DNA of 64,000 bases from Chloroflexota bacterium (GCA_028872875.1 JAGWOC010000004.1:1-64000), one strand, 5' to 3'; shown: positions 7,607 to 18,216, counted from the first letter of the stretch. Translations and numbers: made by a program. Notes: generated by a model not told the origin, from the letters alone.

Positions 7607-8146
7607 CTACGCGGCCCGGCGCTCGGCGCGGTAGAGGTTGATCGGGGCCGGGATGCCCTTCATCACCGCGGGGCCTAGGCGCTCGAAGGCGACGTCCGGC
7701 GGCACCTCGGAGATGGCGCGCACCGTCGCCTCCGAGGCGAGCACCTCGCCGGAGCCGGCGAGGCTCATGATGCGCGAGGCGACGTTGACATCGTGCCCCA
7801 CCAGGTCGTCGCCGCGACGCGTCTGCTGGCCCGCGTGGACGCCGATGCGTACCGAGAGCGGGGCGTCGGCCCTCGTCGTTTCCTCTTCGAAGCGCTCTTG
7901 CACGCAGAGGCCGGCGATGATGGCGGCGCAGGGATCCCTGAACCAGAGCATCAAGCCGTCGCCCAGCTCCTTGACGATGCGGGCATCGCCATCGAGCGCC
8001 GCCCGGACGATCGCCTCCTGCATCGCGAGGAGCGCGAGCGCGTCGGCGTCTCCGCGGAGGGCCGTGAACTCCGTGAAGCCGACGATGTCGGTGAACATCA
8101 CCGTGCCACGGATCGTGGCCGCCGGGGGCGGGGCAGCCGTCGTCAT
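7607..8146 (-). CDS. Class III adenylate/guanylate cyclase catalytic domain protein
   Basis: ATG 8146 gives 179 residues that are almost entirely a CHD-type cyclase domain: GTVMFTDIVGFTEF (first metal aspartate), RIVKELGDGLMLWF (second metal aspartate region), VRIGVHAGQ and DVNVASRIMSLAGSGEVLAS. Such domains convert ATP or GTP to the cyclic nucleotide as dimers. No membrane segment, HAMP, FHA or receptor domain is fused, so input must come from elsewhere. The ATG overlaps the TGA of the upstream DUF4097 gene (ATGA), giving tight coupling to a beta-helix adhesin-like protein. Substrate choice between ATP and GTP is not settled. Confidence 0.88.
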   Translation of the reverse strand: MTTAAPPPAATIRGTVMFTDIVGFTEFTALRGDADALALLAMQEAIVRAALDGDARIVKELGDGLMLWFRDPCAAIIAGLCVQERFEEETTRADAPLSVRIGVHAGQQTRRGDDLVGHDVNVASRIMSLAGSGEVLASEATVRAISEVPPDVAFERLGPAVMKGIPAPINLYRAERRAA

Positions 8147-8850
8147 TGGGCCAGCACCTGGATGGACCCGGAGATCGAGACGGCGTCGATGCGGCAGTCG
8201 GCGCCCGGCGGCAGGTCGCACAGGACGCGGCCGCCGACGCTCTTGCAGAACATCTCGGCCGCGGTGCCCTGGGGCAGCGCGATGCGCACCGTGCCGGACA
8301 CGGTCTTCACCTTGATCGCGCCGTCGCCGCCGCACGAAGCATCGATGGAGCCGCCGACGCTGCGCGCGCGAAATGCGCCGTCCACGCGGTCGAAGCGGAT
8401 CGCGCCGGACATGGTGCTGGCCGTGGCGGCGCCGGCGTGGCCGCCGCTGATCGTGCCGCCCACGCTGCTCGCCCGGCAGCCGCCTTCACAGGAGCCGATG
8501 ACGATGTCCGCCGATACCGTGCGGAGGTCGGCCTGGTCCGCCGCGTCGAGCTCGATCCTGCCGCTCATCGTCGTCACGGACACATCGCCGAAGCGGCCAT
8601 CGAGCCGCACGCTGCCGGAGTGCGTGCCGACCACGACGTCGGTGCCGGCAGGACAGCGCACGGTGATGGCGCCCGATCCGCGCCCCGCGCGCACCTGGAG
8701 CGTGGCGCCGCCGTCCTCTTCCATCGCCTGCAGGTGCTCTCCCCGCGCCTCGACGTCGTCGCGCGGCTCGGCGATCACGTGTACGCGTCCGGAACGCGAC
8801 TGGACGCGCAGGGTGACGGCCACGGGGAGCGGATAGTGCTCGATGTCCAC
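8143..8850 (-). CDS. DUF4097/LiaG-like beta-helix adhesin-like protein
   Basis: The 235-residue protein contains repeated short strands of the type VTTMSGRIELD, RASSVGGTISG, ASTMSGAIRFD and VKTVSGTVRIALP. This alternating SG-I/V pattern is typical of the right-handed beta-helix called putative adhesin (DUF4097), also found in LiaG of cell-envelope stress loci. No signal peptide or membrane segment is seen, so it is probably cytoplasmic or exported by other means. It is the first gene of an overlapping pair with a class III cyclase, a combination hinting that the beta-helix senses or scaffolds for cyclic-nucleotide signalling. This functional link is inference only. Confidence 0.8.
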   Translation of the reverse strand: MDIEHYPLPVAVTLRVQSRSGRVHVIAEPRDDVEARGEHLQAMEEDGGATLQVRAGRGSGAITVRCPAGTDVVVGTHSGSVRLDGRFGDVSVTTMSGRIELDAADQADLRTVSADIVIGSCEGGCRASSVGGTISGGHAGAATASTMSGAIRFDRVDGAFRARSVGGSIDASCGGDGAIKVKTVSGTVRIALPQGTAAEMFCKSVGGRVLCDLPPGADCRIDAVSISGSIQVLAQ

Positions 8851-8944
8851 GGGCGGCCTCGTCTCTGCCTGTGGCGGTCATTGTGGCGCGCGGCGGTGGC
8901 GGGGTTCAAGGGGCGGAGCTTGCGGAACGCGCACCGGGGCCGGG

Positions 8945-10426
8945 TCAGTCGCGGCGGCGCATCTGGGGGAAGAGGATGACCTCACGGATCTGGGTCCGGC
9001 CCGTGAGGAGCATCACCAGACGGTCGATGCCCATGCCGAAGCCGCCGGTCGGCGGCATGCCGTGTTCGAGCGCGGCGAGAAAGTCCTCGTCGAGCGTCTC
9101 GACGTCCTCCAGGCCGGCGGCCTTGAGTCGCGCCTGCGCCTCCAGGCGCTCGCGCTGGTCGATGGGGTCGTTGAGTTCGGTGTACGCGTTGCCCAGCTCG
9201 AAGCCGGCGGCAAACGCCTCGAAGCGCTCCACGAGCCCGGGCGCGCCGGGCTTGCTCTTCGCGAGCGGCGAGATCTCCTTCGGGTAGTCGAGCAGGAAGG
9301 TGGGTTGCACGAGCTGCGGCTCGACGTAGACAGAGACGGCCTCATCGAGCAGCTTGCCCCACGACCAGCCGGGGTCGACCTCGATGCCGCGGCGCTGCAA
9401 CTCGGCCAGCAGGTGCTCACGCGTGCGGAACTCCTCGAAGTCGATGCCGCTGTGCTCGGCGAGCGCCTCGCGCATCGTGATGCGGCGCCACGGGGGCGCG
9501 AGCTCGAGGACGTGCTCGCCGAACTGCACCTGCGTCGTGCCCAATACGTCCTGCGCCACCGTCGAGACCAGTTCCTCGGCCATGCGCATCACGTCGTGGT
9601 AGTCCGCGTACGCCTCGTACGTCTCGATCATCGTGAACTCGGGCACGTGCGTCCGGTCGATGCCTTCGTTTCGGAAGAGCCGGCCCATCTCGTAGACCTT
9701 GTCGAGGCCGCCGACGATCAGCCGCTTGAGGTGCAGCTCCAGGGAGATGCGCAGGTAGAGGTCCTGGTCGAGTGCGCGGTGGTGCGTGACGAACGGCGTG
9801 GCGGCGGCGCCGCCGGCCTCCGGCTGCAACACCGGCGTCTCGACCTCGACGAAGCCGCGGTCATCGAGGAAGCGCCGGATGCGGGCGATGGTGGCGGCGC
9901 GTGTGCGGAAGACCCGGCGCGTCTCCTCGTTCGCCATCAGGTCCAGGTAGCGCTGGCGATACCGGGTCTCGATGTCCTCGATGCCGTGGAACTTCTCCGG
10001 CGGCGGGCGCAGCGCCTTCGCCAGCACGGCGTAGGCGCGTGCTTCGACCGTGATCTGCCGCGTCCGCGTACGAAAGAGGCGGCCGCGTACGGAGAGGAAA
10101 TCGCCGAGGTCGAGGTCGGCGAGCCCGGCGTACGCCTCGTCGCCGAGCAGATCCTTCTTCAGGTAGCACTGGATGCGGCCGCTCGCATCGTTCAGGTCGA
10201 GGAACGCCGCCTTGCCCATGTCGCGCAGCGCGGTGATGCGGCCGGCGACAGCGACCTCGGGCGCATCGGGCGGGCTTCCCGCCGCCTCCCATCCTTCGAA
10301 CGCGGCGACTGCCGCCGCGGCGGTGTGGGTGCGGTCGGCGCGCGGCGGGTAGGGGTCAACGCCGCGGGCGCGCAGGCGCGCCAGCTTCTTGCGGCGTCCC
10401 TCGATCAGCTCGTCTTCGCCCGGCAT
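8945..10426 (-). CDS. lysS: Lysyl-tRNA synthetase, class II
   Basis: ATG 10426 gives 493 residues, the normal size; the track ORF runs further upstream through the hrcA region. The N-terminal OB-fold (residues about 55-145: VAVAGRITALRDMGKAAFLDLND) binds the anticodon. The catalytic core shows class II motif 1 (FVEVETPVLQPEAGG), motif 2 (YEMGRLFRNEGID.THVPEFTMIE) and motif 3 (GFGMGIDRLVMLLTG). Lysine-recognition segments such as FLLDYPKEISPLAKS and FELGNAYTELNDP are present. It attaches lysine to tRNA-Lys. The gene is divergent from hrcA, with about 110 bp between it and the CIRCE element. Confidence 0.97.
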   Translation of the reverse strand: MPGEDELIEGRRKKLARLRARGVDPYPPRADRTHTAAAAVAAFEGWEAAGSPPDAPEVAVAGRITALRDMGKAAFLDLNDASGRIQCYLKKDLLGDEAYAGLADLDLGDFLSVRGRLFRTRTRQITVEARAYAVLAKALRPPPEKFHGIEDIETRYRQRYLDLMANEETRRVFRTRAATIARIRRFLDDRGFVEVETPVLQPEAGGAAATPFVTHHRALDQDLYLRISLELHLKRLIVGGLDKVYEMGRLFRNEGIDRTHVPEFTMIETYEAYADYHDVMRMAEELVSTVAQDVLGTTQVQFGEHVLELAPPWRRITMREALAEHSGIDFEEFRTREHLLAELQRRGIEVDPGWSWGKLLDEAVSVYVEPQLVQPTFLLDYPKEISPLAKSKPGAPGLVERFEAFAAGFELGNAYTELNDPIDQRERLEAQARLKAAGLEDVETLDEDFLAALEHGMPPTGGFGMGIDRLVMLLTGRTQIREVILFPQMRRRD

Positions 10427-10502
10427 GACCGCAGGGTAAAGGGTCGGCGCCCGCAGGTCGATGGCCGGCCAGACTCCGAGAGGGGCCGGGGGGGAGGGCG
10501 CC

Positions 10503-10532
10503 TTGCCGCCGCGGCCCGGCGCCTGATAGACT
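10503..10532 (+). promoter_or_regulatory. Candidate promoter of the hrcA operon
   Basis: TTGCCG (10503) and TAGACT (10527) are separated by 18 bp and precede the CIRCE operator. The start point would fall at or inside CIRCE, which suits HrcA repression. The match is moderate. Confidence 0.5.
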
Positions 10533-10539
10533 TTGGGCG

Positions 10540-10566
10540 TTAGCACTCTCCGGGCGAGAGTGCTAA
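10540..10566 (+). promoter_or_regulatory. CIRCE operator upstream of hrcA
   Basis: The arms TTAGCACTC and GAGTGCTAA flank exactly nine bases, a perfect match to the CIRCE consensus bound by HrcA. It ends 14 bp before the hrcA start codon and should repress the hrcA-grpE-dnaK operon under normal growth. Confidence 0.97.
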
Positions 10567-10580
10567 TCTGAGACTGGACC

Positions 10581-11600
10581 ATGCTGACAGAGCGCCGCGC
10601 ACAGCTTCTGAGCCTCATCGTCCGCGAGTACGTCGACTCGGCCGTGCCCGTCGGCTCCGAGGCGATCGTGCGGAAGCACGAGCTGCCCTTCTCGTCCGCC
10701 ACCATCCGCAACGAGATGGCGCGGCTGGAGGAGGACGGCTACATCAGCCACCCGCACACCTCGGCCGGCCGCGTGCCGTCGGACGTGGGCTACCGCTACT
10801 ACGTCGAAGCGCTGATGCAGGAAAGCGACCTGCCGAAGGAGGTCAAGCGGACCATCCGGCACCAGTTCCACCAGGCGGGGCGCGAGGAAGACGAGTGGAT
10901 CCAGCTCGCCGCGGCGGTGCTGGCCCGCGCCGTCGAGAACGCCGCCGTCGTGACCGTGCCGCGCTCGCCGGAAACGCGGTTGAAGCGGCTCGAGCTGGTG
11001 GGCATCCAGGACAACGCGGCGCTGCTCGTGATGGTGCTGCACCAGGCGCGTGTGAAGCAGCAGGTGTTGATCTTCCCGGAGCCGGTCGAGCAGGACGAGC
11101 TGCTGCGGATCTCGAACCGCCTCAACGACGTCTTCGCCGGCCACACGGCCGCCGAGATCGGCCGCTCGCAGGCGCAGATGACGCAGATCGAGTGGCACGT
11201 CGCCAACGCCGTGCGCGAGATCATGGAGGCCTGCGACCGCGGCGGCTTCGACGAGGCCTACCTCGAGGGCGTGCGCAACGTGCTCAAGAAGCCGGAGTTC
11301 GCTTCGAGCGAGAAGATGCTGACGATGCTCGACGTCCTCGAACAGAAGAGCCTGACGCGCCTGATCCCCTTCGCCGGCCTGCCCGCCGAGGGCATCACGG
11401 TCAGGATCGGCGCCGAGAACCAGCAGGACGCGATGCGCGACTACAGCGTCGTCATCAGCCCGTACGGGATGCCGGGCGGCATCATGGGGGCGATGGCGGT
11501 CGTCGGCCCGACGCGGATGCACTATTCGGAGACGATCTCGACCGTCCGCTTCATCGCCGGGCTGATGAGCGAGATGCTGGCGACGTACTACGACGAGTAG
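10581..11600 (+). CDS. hrcA: Heat-inducible transcription repressor HrcA
   Basis: The 339-residue protein starts MLTERRAQLLSLIVREYVDSAVPVGSEAIV and shows the winged-helix DNA-binding domain (FSSATIRNEMARLEEDGYISHPHTSAGRVPS) in the first 70 residues. A GAF-like middle and dimerisation region follows, ending in VVGPTRMHYSETISTVRFIAGLMSEML. HrcA binds CIRCE sites and is kept active by GroEL, releasing them on heat shock. Two CIRCE elements are visible in the window: one directly before this gene and one before groL. It is the first gene of hrcA-grpE-dnaK and so represses itself. Confidence 0.97.
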   Translation: MLTERRAQLLSLIVREYVDSAVPVGSEAIVRKHELPFSSATIRNEMARLEEDGYISHPHTSAGRVPSDVGYRYYVEALMQESDLPKEVKRTIRHQFHQAGREEDEWIQLAAAVLARAVENAAVVTVPRSPETRLKRLELVGIQDNAALLVMVLHQARVKQQVLIFPEPVEQDELLRISNRLNDVFAGHTAAEIGRSQAQMTQIEWHVANAVREIMEACDRGGFDEAYLEGVRNVLKKPEFASSEKMLTMLDVLEQKSLTRLIPFAGLPAEGITVRIGAENQQDAMRDYSVVISPYGMPGGIMGAMAVVGPTRMHYSETISTVRFIAGLMSEMLATYYDE

Positions 11601-11672
11601 GGGATGGCCCGCGCCGGACGCGCTTCCGGATCCGCGGCAGGACACCCGGCAGCAGAGGAGATCGATACGCGC

Positions 11673-12203
11673 ATGACGACCGAACGCGAGCAGGATGCCA
11701 CCGACGCGCCGGCGGCCGACGACATCGACGCGCTGAGGGCCCAGCTCGACGAGGAGCGGCAGAAGGCGCAGTCCTACTACGCGAGCTGGCAGCGCGCCGC
11801 CGCCGACTACCAGAACTTCAAGCGGCGCGTCGAGGAGGAGCGCAGCGAGGCGGCGCGCTTCGCCAACGCCGCGCTGATCATCAACATGCTGCCGCTGCTC
11901 GATGACCTGGACCGGGCGCTCGGGAACGTCGATGCGCACCTCGCCGGGCTGACGTGGGTGGACGGCATCCGCCTCATCCACCGCAAGTTCCAGGCGCTCG
12001 TCGAGATGGCCGGCGTCGAGGAGATCGAGGCCGACGGCCAGACCTTCGATCCGGCGCAGCACGAGGCGGTGAGCCAGGCGCCCGGCGAGGACGGCAAGGT
12101 GGTGGCGGTCGTCCAGAAGGGCTACCGGCTCGGCGACCGCGTCATCCGCCCGGCAATGGTTGTGGTGGGGCAGGGGATGGCCGCAGAAGGATCGCAAGAC
12201 TGA
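11673..12203 (+). CDS. grpE: Nucleotide exchange factor GrpE
   Basis: ATG 11673 is preferred, with AGAGGAG about 12 bases upstream; ATG 11604, three bases after the hrcA stop, would add 23 unconserved residues. The 176-residue protein has a long N-terminal coiled coil (LRAQLDEERQKAQSYYASWQRAAADYQNFKRRVEEERSEAARFAN). The compact beta domain follows, with GVEEIEADGQTFDPAQHEAVSQ and GYRLGDRVIRPAMVVVG. GrpE releases ADP from DnaK. It lies between hrcA and dnaK in the CIRCE-controlled operon, and the native dnaK GTG start lies 12 bp past its stop. Confidence 0.95.
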   Translation: MTTEREQDATDAPAADDIDALRAQLDEERQKAQSYYASWQRAAADYQNFKRRVEEERSEAARFANAALIINMLPLLDDLDRALGNVDAHLAGLTWVDGIRLIHRKFQALVEMAGVEEIEADGQTFDPAQHEAVSQAPGEDGKVVAVVQKGYRLGDRVIRPAMVVVGQGMAAEGSQD

Positions 12204-12215
12204 AGGAACTTCACC

Positions 12216-12278
12216 GTGAGCAAGGTAATCGGCATGGAAGTGGCGGCCACCGGCAGGGTGGCGGTCCTGGAGGCGTAG
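12216..12278 (+). pseudogene. Severed native start of dnaK (20-codon relic ORF)
   Basis: GTG 12216 follows the SD GAAGGA and encodes VSKVIGM, the expected beginning of DnaK ([14 protein letters not shown]). After the sixth codon the reading switches into foreign sequence (MEVAATGRVAVLEA) and stops at TAG 12276. The true continuation, [13 protein letters not shown], appears 432 bp further on in the same frame. This is the left side of an insertion into the dnaK start. The short peptide may still be translated and could couple ribosomes to the ATG at 12282. Confidence 0.8.
12222..12235 (+). repeat. Left copy of the 14-bp direct repeat flanking the dnaK insertion
   Basis: AAGGTAATCGGCAT occurs here as codons 3-7 of the native dnaK start and again at 12654-12667. 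The bases next to each copy differ, so the identity is exactly 14 bp. It looks like a target-site duplication or a microhomology junction. Confidence 0.85.
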
Positions 12279-12281
12279 ACA

Positions 12282-14546
<2,265 letters not shown>

Positions 14547-14608
14547 GGGGCGGCGTCGGTTGCAGGCTGTAGTCATAGCGCGCGGCCAACGTCACACCAG
14601 CACCGTAG

Positions 14609-14626
14609 CGCGGGCTTTCCAGCCCG
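14609..14626. repeat. Short palindrome related to repeat family A
   Basis: GCGGGC and GCCCGC surround TTTCCA in the 222-bp gap after dnaK. The same kind of palindrome occurs near 3600-3700 and 40521. It could act as the dnaK terminator, although no T run follows. Confidence 0.4.
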
Positions 14627-14768
14627 CGCCCGTGCCGGGCCAAGGCCGATGCGTTCGGCGAATCCCGGGGCACAGGCGCGTATAGATCCGCAGCGTCCGT
14701 AGTCCGCGACGGCGAGCCGTAGGCTGCGCGGCAGGCGGTGGCCGGCCGCGGGGACGTATGCTGCAGAC

Positions 14769-15998
14769 GTGATGCGTCTGCTCGCGCTCCTGACCGTGTC
14801 AGCTCTCGCCGCGTCGGCATGCGGGACCGGCCCTGTGGCCCCTGGCTCGACCGCACCGCCCAAACCCTCTGCGACCGCGCCTGCGACACCTCCCTCACCA
14901 CCCCGGCTCCCGCCCACGCCAGCCCCGCCGCAGCTCCCGCCCACGCCGATCCCGCCGGTGCCGCCGCCGGCGACCGTGCTCAAGATCGCCGGGCACGCCG
15001 TCTACCTGCGCGGCAACGACCTGTACGTCGGCGCGCTGGACGGCGGCGGCGAGGTCGCTCTGACCCGCGGCAGCCTGGGCGCCGGGTACGCCGGGTCGAC
15101 CGTCATCGGCGGGACGGCGTGGCTGTACTACACGAGCATGTTCGCGCGCACCGGCGCCGGCACGCTGCGTCCGGGCGGCAGCTTCCGCGTCATGCGCCGC
15201 GCGCTCGGCGGCGGCCAGGAGCAGGTGCTCCTCGAATTCGCCGGCTCGGACAAGAACGTGGAGTTCTTCGGTTCGAACGCATCGGTGTCGCCCGATGGGC
15301 GGTTCATCGCTTATTCCGCCACCGACGGCCTGCACCGCTACGACCTCAACACGCGTACGGACATCGTGCTGCTCGCGAACAAGCCGTGCGTTACCCCGGA
15401 CCAACCGGAGGGTGTGCCGGGGTGCTATGGCTACTACGACCCGGTATGGTCGCCGCGCGGTGACTGGCTGGTGGTCAGGAAGATCTTCTACGAAGGTGCG
15501 CGCGCTGCGCTCGTCCGCCCGCTGGCGCCCGGATCACCCGCGATCACGCTCGACGCGGGTGGCCTCTTGGCGGCGTGGACGCCGGACGGTAGCAGGCTAT
15601 GCATCTCGCAGAGTGGCTACGCCGGCGGAGGCGCCCGGGTCCTCTTCCCGGACACCGGTGCCTATCGCGACCTCGGGCCGGCCCGTGAGTCTGCGGCCGG
15701 CTGCGCGTGGAGCGGCTCCGGGGCGCTCGTTGTGCGTTTCATCGACGGAACCCCGGAGGGCTCGCGGCTCACCTTCTGGGACGCGGGCCTGACGTCCGAC
15801 CGCAGCATACAAATCCCAGACAGTGCCTTATGCACCTGCGTCTGGCTGCCGGGTGACCGCGGCGTTATCGTCCGGGAGGTCGCCGGCACCGGACAACGCG
15901 GACCGCATCTCCTGACCTACGCCCTGGCCATCATGGTCGACGGCCGCCTGAACTCCCTCGCCGTAAACGCCGATACGGTGCTCGCCGTGCTGCCGTGA
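14769..15998 (+). CDS. Lipoprotein with proline-rich linker and TolB/WD40-like beta-propeller
   Basis: GTG 14769 or ATG 14772 starts a 409-residue protein with a lipoprotein signal (LLALLTVSALAASAC). A linker rich in Pro/Thr/Ala of about 50 residues follows, then a beta-propeller. The blades show PDxG-type turns: SVSPDGRFIAYSATDGLHRYDL, VWSPRGDWLVVRK, AWTPDGSRLCISQ and CVWLPGDRGVIVRE, as in TolB/WD40-like repeats. It should be lipidated by Lgt (present in the window) and held outside the membrane. Six cysteines in the propeller suggest disulfides, fitting the VKOR system nearby. Its partner or substrate is unknown. Confidence 0.75.
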   Translation: MMRLLALLTVSALAASACGTGPVAPGSTAPPKPSATAPATPPSPPRLPPTPAPPQLPPTPIPPVPPPATVLKIAGHAVYLRGNDLYVGALDGGGEVALTRGSLGAGYAGSTVIGGTAWLYYTSMFARTGAGTLRPGGSFRVMRRALGGGQEQVLLEFAGSDKNVEFFGSNASVSPDGRFIAYSATDGLHRYDLNTRTDIVLLANKPCVTPDQPEGVPGCYGYYDPVWSPRGDWLVVRKIFYEGARAALVRPLAPGSPAITLDAGGLLAAWTPDGSRLCISQSGYAGGGARVLFPDTGAYRDLGPARESAAGCAWSGSGALVVRFIDGTPEGSRLTFWDAGLTSDRSIQIPDSALCTCVWLPGDRGVIVREVAGTGQRGPHLLTYALAIMVDGRLNSLAVNADTVLAVLP

Positions 15999-16002
15999 GC
16001 GC

Positions 16003-16080
16003 GCCCGGCGCCGGCAACGCAGCAGGGCGGCCATCTGGCCGCCCTGGCTGATCGCTGACTACTTGCTGCGGGCCCCTACC
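16003..16080. repeat. Repeat family C copy 1, containing a terminator hairpin
   Basis: This 78-bp segment is nearly identical to 17697-17774. It contains the hairpin at 16023-16046 and ends in sequence that, on the minus strand, reads like the last codons of a gene (ARE then TAG). It lies between two convergent genes. Confidence 0.75.
16023..16046. terminator. Bidirectional hairpin between convergent genes
   Basis: CAGGGCGGCC pairs perfectly with GGCCGCCCTG across a 4-base loop, between the propeller lipoprotein gene and the convergent SGNH hydrolase gene. No T run follows, but the position suits a terminator for both. Confidence 0.6.
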
Positions 16081-16199
16081 CCTCGCGCGCGAAGGTTGCT
16101 CCGCCAATGTCCGTCCGCGCAGGTGGCGCGCCGTGACGGCGGAGCGCCCGTCCGGATGGGGACGGGCGCTCCGCTTGTTGCGGTCCGAGTGATCTGACC

Positions 16200-17384
16200 T
16201 TAGGGAGTGGAACTCAGCGTCATGGCGTTGTAGCTCTGGCCGGGCGTGTTGCGGCAGGACCAGTTGCCGGTCGGCTTCGAGTAGATCAGCGCCAGGCACT
16301 GGCCAAGCGCGCGCTGCCCGAACGCGTTGGGGTGCACCGACTCCTGGGCGTCACCCTGGCAGCAGCCGGTGTTGACCCAGCGCACCCACTCGTTCGTGAC
16401 GGGGTTTGGCCCGCTCGACCCGACGAGCGATGAGGCCTTGTTGCAGATCTCGTGGCCATTGAGCGCGTCCTGCACGTCGAGGAACTGGACGCCCTTCTCG
16501 GCGGCGACGGTGCGCATTCCGTCGACGATGAACGGCGTGGCGGTGTCCTTCGCCCAGGTGAAGTCGTCGTTGTAGAAGGGGCAGCCGCCGAGGTTCCACT
16601 TGTCGGCGCCCGAATAGCGGACATCGGCGGCCGCCGGGATCGGCGATGCGTAGCCGGCGATGACGAACCGCCACTGCGACGGGCTGTAGCCGGCCGCGGC
16701 CATCACGGCGCGCACCTCATCGATCGCCTTCCTCAGGCCGTTCTGGGCGGCCGGCATCGCCGCCTGCATCGACGCCTGCTCGGCCTGGTTGCAGGGGCCG
16801 AGTCCGAGGATCCAGTCGGTGGCGCAGTTGATGACGTGGTCCGCGAACCCCAGGTCGTTCGCGCTGATCGTGAGGACCACAAGCTTCACGTTGTACTGCT
16901 GGGCGACGGTCGCCAGTTGGTCGGCCTGCGGCGGCTCGCCCTTGAAGCTCTGGCCGCCCTGTGAGGCGCGCCAGATGTTCACCGTCTGGGCGCCGGAGCA
17001 GGCCAGGTTGATGTGCCGGTTGACCGCGATGCCGGCGCTCTGAATCGTCGCGACGTCGGAGCGGTGGCAGCCGTTGCTGTACGAGGAGCCGTAGACGCGG
17101 GTCGGGTCGTACGTGCAGTAACCCCACCAGGTGCACCTGGCGGCGCGGTCGGTGCCGTCGCGAGTGAAGAACATGTTGAGGCTGTTGCCCTGCCAGCGTC
17201 CGGCTTCGCCGGAAATGAAGCTGTCGCCCAGCGACACGATGGCGGTCGAGCTCGACGCGGGGCTCGCCTCGGATGACCGGGCATGCGGCATCGTTGCCGC
17301 GAGCACGACGGCCACGAGCGCGACGACGAGGGTGCGTCGTTGCCTGGCGAGCCGCATCAAGACCTTCCATCCGTTCGACGCCAT
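16200..17384 (-). CDS. Secreted SGNH/GDSL-type esterase or lipase
   Basis: ATG 17384 follows AAGGAGG and gives 394 residues. The N-terminus is a signal peptide (RRTLVVALVAVVLAATMPHA). The mature enzyme carries the SGNH blocks: SLGDSFISGEAGRW (catalytic Ser), the ACSGAQT glycine region, TISANDLGF (Asn) and ESVHPNAFGQRALG (Asp/His equivalent). Many cysteines (CTWWGYC, NGC, CCQG) suggest disulfide-bonded secretion, as in Streptomyces-like secreted lipases. It probably hydrolyses esters of lipids or polysaccharides outside the cell. A TTGACT / TACGTT promoter pair with 18-bp spacing lies about 40-70 bp upstream. Confidence 0.87.
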   Translation of the reverse strand: MASNGWKVLMRLARQRRTLVVALVAVVLAATMPHARSSEASPASSSTAIVSLGDSFISGEAGRWQGNSLNMFFTRDGTDRAARCTWWGYCTYDPTRVYGSSYSNGCHRSDVATIQSAGIAVNRHINLACSGAQTVNIWRASQGGQSFKGEPPQADQLATVAQQYNVKLVVLTISANDLGFADHVINCATDWILGLGPCNQAEQASMQAAMPAAQNGLRKAIDEVRAVMAAAGYSPSQWRFVIAGYASPIPAAADVRYSGADKWNLGGCPFYNDDFTWAKDTATPFIVDGMRTVAAEKGVQFLDVQDALNGHEICNKASSLVGSSGPNPVTNEWVRWVNTGCCQGDAQESVHPNAFGQRALGQCLALIYSKPTGNWSCRNTPGQSYNAMTLSSTP

Positions 17385-17423
17385 AGTCAGCCTCCTTTGC
17401 TTGGTACCCTCACATCGGCGACG

Positions 17424-17453
17424 AACGTAGCACCGAGGTTCGCCCCAAGTCAA
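17424..17453 (-). promoter_or_regulatory. Promoter of the SGNH hydrolase gene
   Basis: Reading leftwards, TTGACT (17453-17448) and TACGTT (17429-17424) are 18 bp apart, and the start codon follows 40 bp later with a strong SD. The -35 box stands out in this region. Confidence 0.55.
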
Positions 17454-17696
17454 GAGGTTTCGGCGCTCGTACGCGAGAATGTCGCCGTATGTTGCGTTAT
17501 GTTTTGAAAACGTCAGGGACGGATAGCTGACCGTGCTTCTGACGTACAGGCGAATACAGGGCGAACACCGGTTGGGGCCGCCGGGAAACAAGCAGCGTGC
17601 GCCAGGTTACGGGACAGGGGTAGGCCCCGGGTGTCCGGGCCGCGATGCCGCGCCGCCTCGGGCGGAGCCGCGCGGCGGCATGCGTGGTCGTTGGCC

Positions 17697-17774
17697 GCCC
17701 GGCGCCGGCAACGCAGCAGGGCGGCCAGATGGCCGCCCTGCCTGATCGCTGACGACGTGCTGCGGGCCCCTACC
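17697..17774. repeat. Repeat family C copy 2, with hairpin and gene end
   Basis: This is a near copy of 16003-16080, including the CAGGGCGGCC hairpin with an AGAT loop. Its right end overlaps the stop codon of the minus-strand gene at 17770, so the duplicated unit appears to be a gene 3' end plus its terminator. The rest of the 385-bp gap 17385-17769 holds the SGNH promoter and no convincing ORF. Confidence 0.75.
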
Positions 17775-18216
17775 GCTCGCGTGCGCTCCAGAGGGTCTGG
17801 TGTCGCGCGCCGGTGATCGCGTCGAGCGTCGCCGCGCGCTCGCGCTCCAGCAGGTCGCGGAGCGCCGCATCGCACGTCTCCGGCGCGCCGTCGAAGTGCG
17901 AGGCGAGCACGCGCTCGCGGACTAGCGCCCAGACGCCGCTCTCCTCGAGGTAGCCGATGCTGTGCGGCCAGAAGAAGAACATGAACTGCTTCGGCATGCC
18001 GAGCGACGGGCGGTGCTGGCCGAGCCAGAAGAAGCGCTCCTGCACCGACGCGACCGGGTCGACGATCGCCACCATCGGCATCTCGCGCTCGTCGTGGCGG
18101 GTGTCGATGACGACGCGCTCGGGGAAGAGGCGGAAGCCGATCGTGAAGACGTCGGCGTCCTTGATGATGTGGCGGATCTCGCCGATATCCACGAGCAGCC
18201 CGTTTTCCGTGTGCAT
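17770..18216 (-). CDS. Conserved-looking hypothetical protein
   Basis: I do not recognise this 148-residue protein. It begins MHTENGLLVDIGEIRHIIKDADVFTIGFRLFPERVVIDTRHDEREMPMVAIVDPVASVQERFFWLGQHRPSLGMPKQFMFFFWPHSIGYLEE. This predicts a mixed alpha/beta soluble domain rich in aromatics, ending in an Arg/Glu-rich helix (ALRDLLERERAATLDAITGARHQTLW). There is no signal peptide or metal motif. The SD GGAAGGAGG is strong, so it is clearly translated. It lies 58 bp downstream of groL on the same strand, possibly as the last gene of the groL transcript. Its 3' end is part of duplicated repeat C. Confidence 0.65.
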   Translation of the reverse strand: MHTENGLLVDIGEIRHIIKDADVFTIGFRLFPERVVIDTRHDEREMPMVAIVDPVASVQERFFWLGQHRPSLGMPKQFMFFFWPHSIGYLEESGVWALVRERVLASHFDGAPETCDAALRDLLERERAATLDAITGARHQTLWSARER

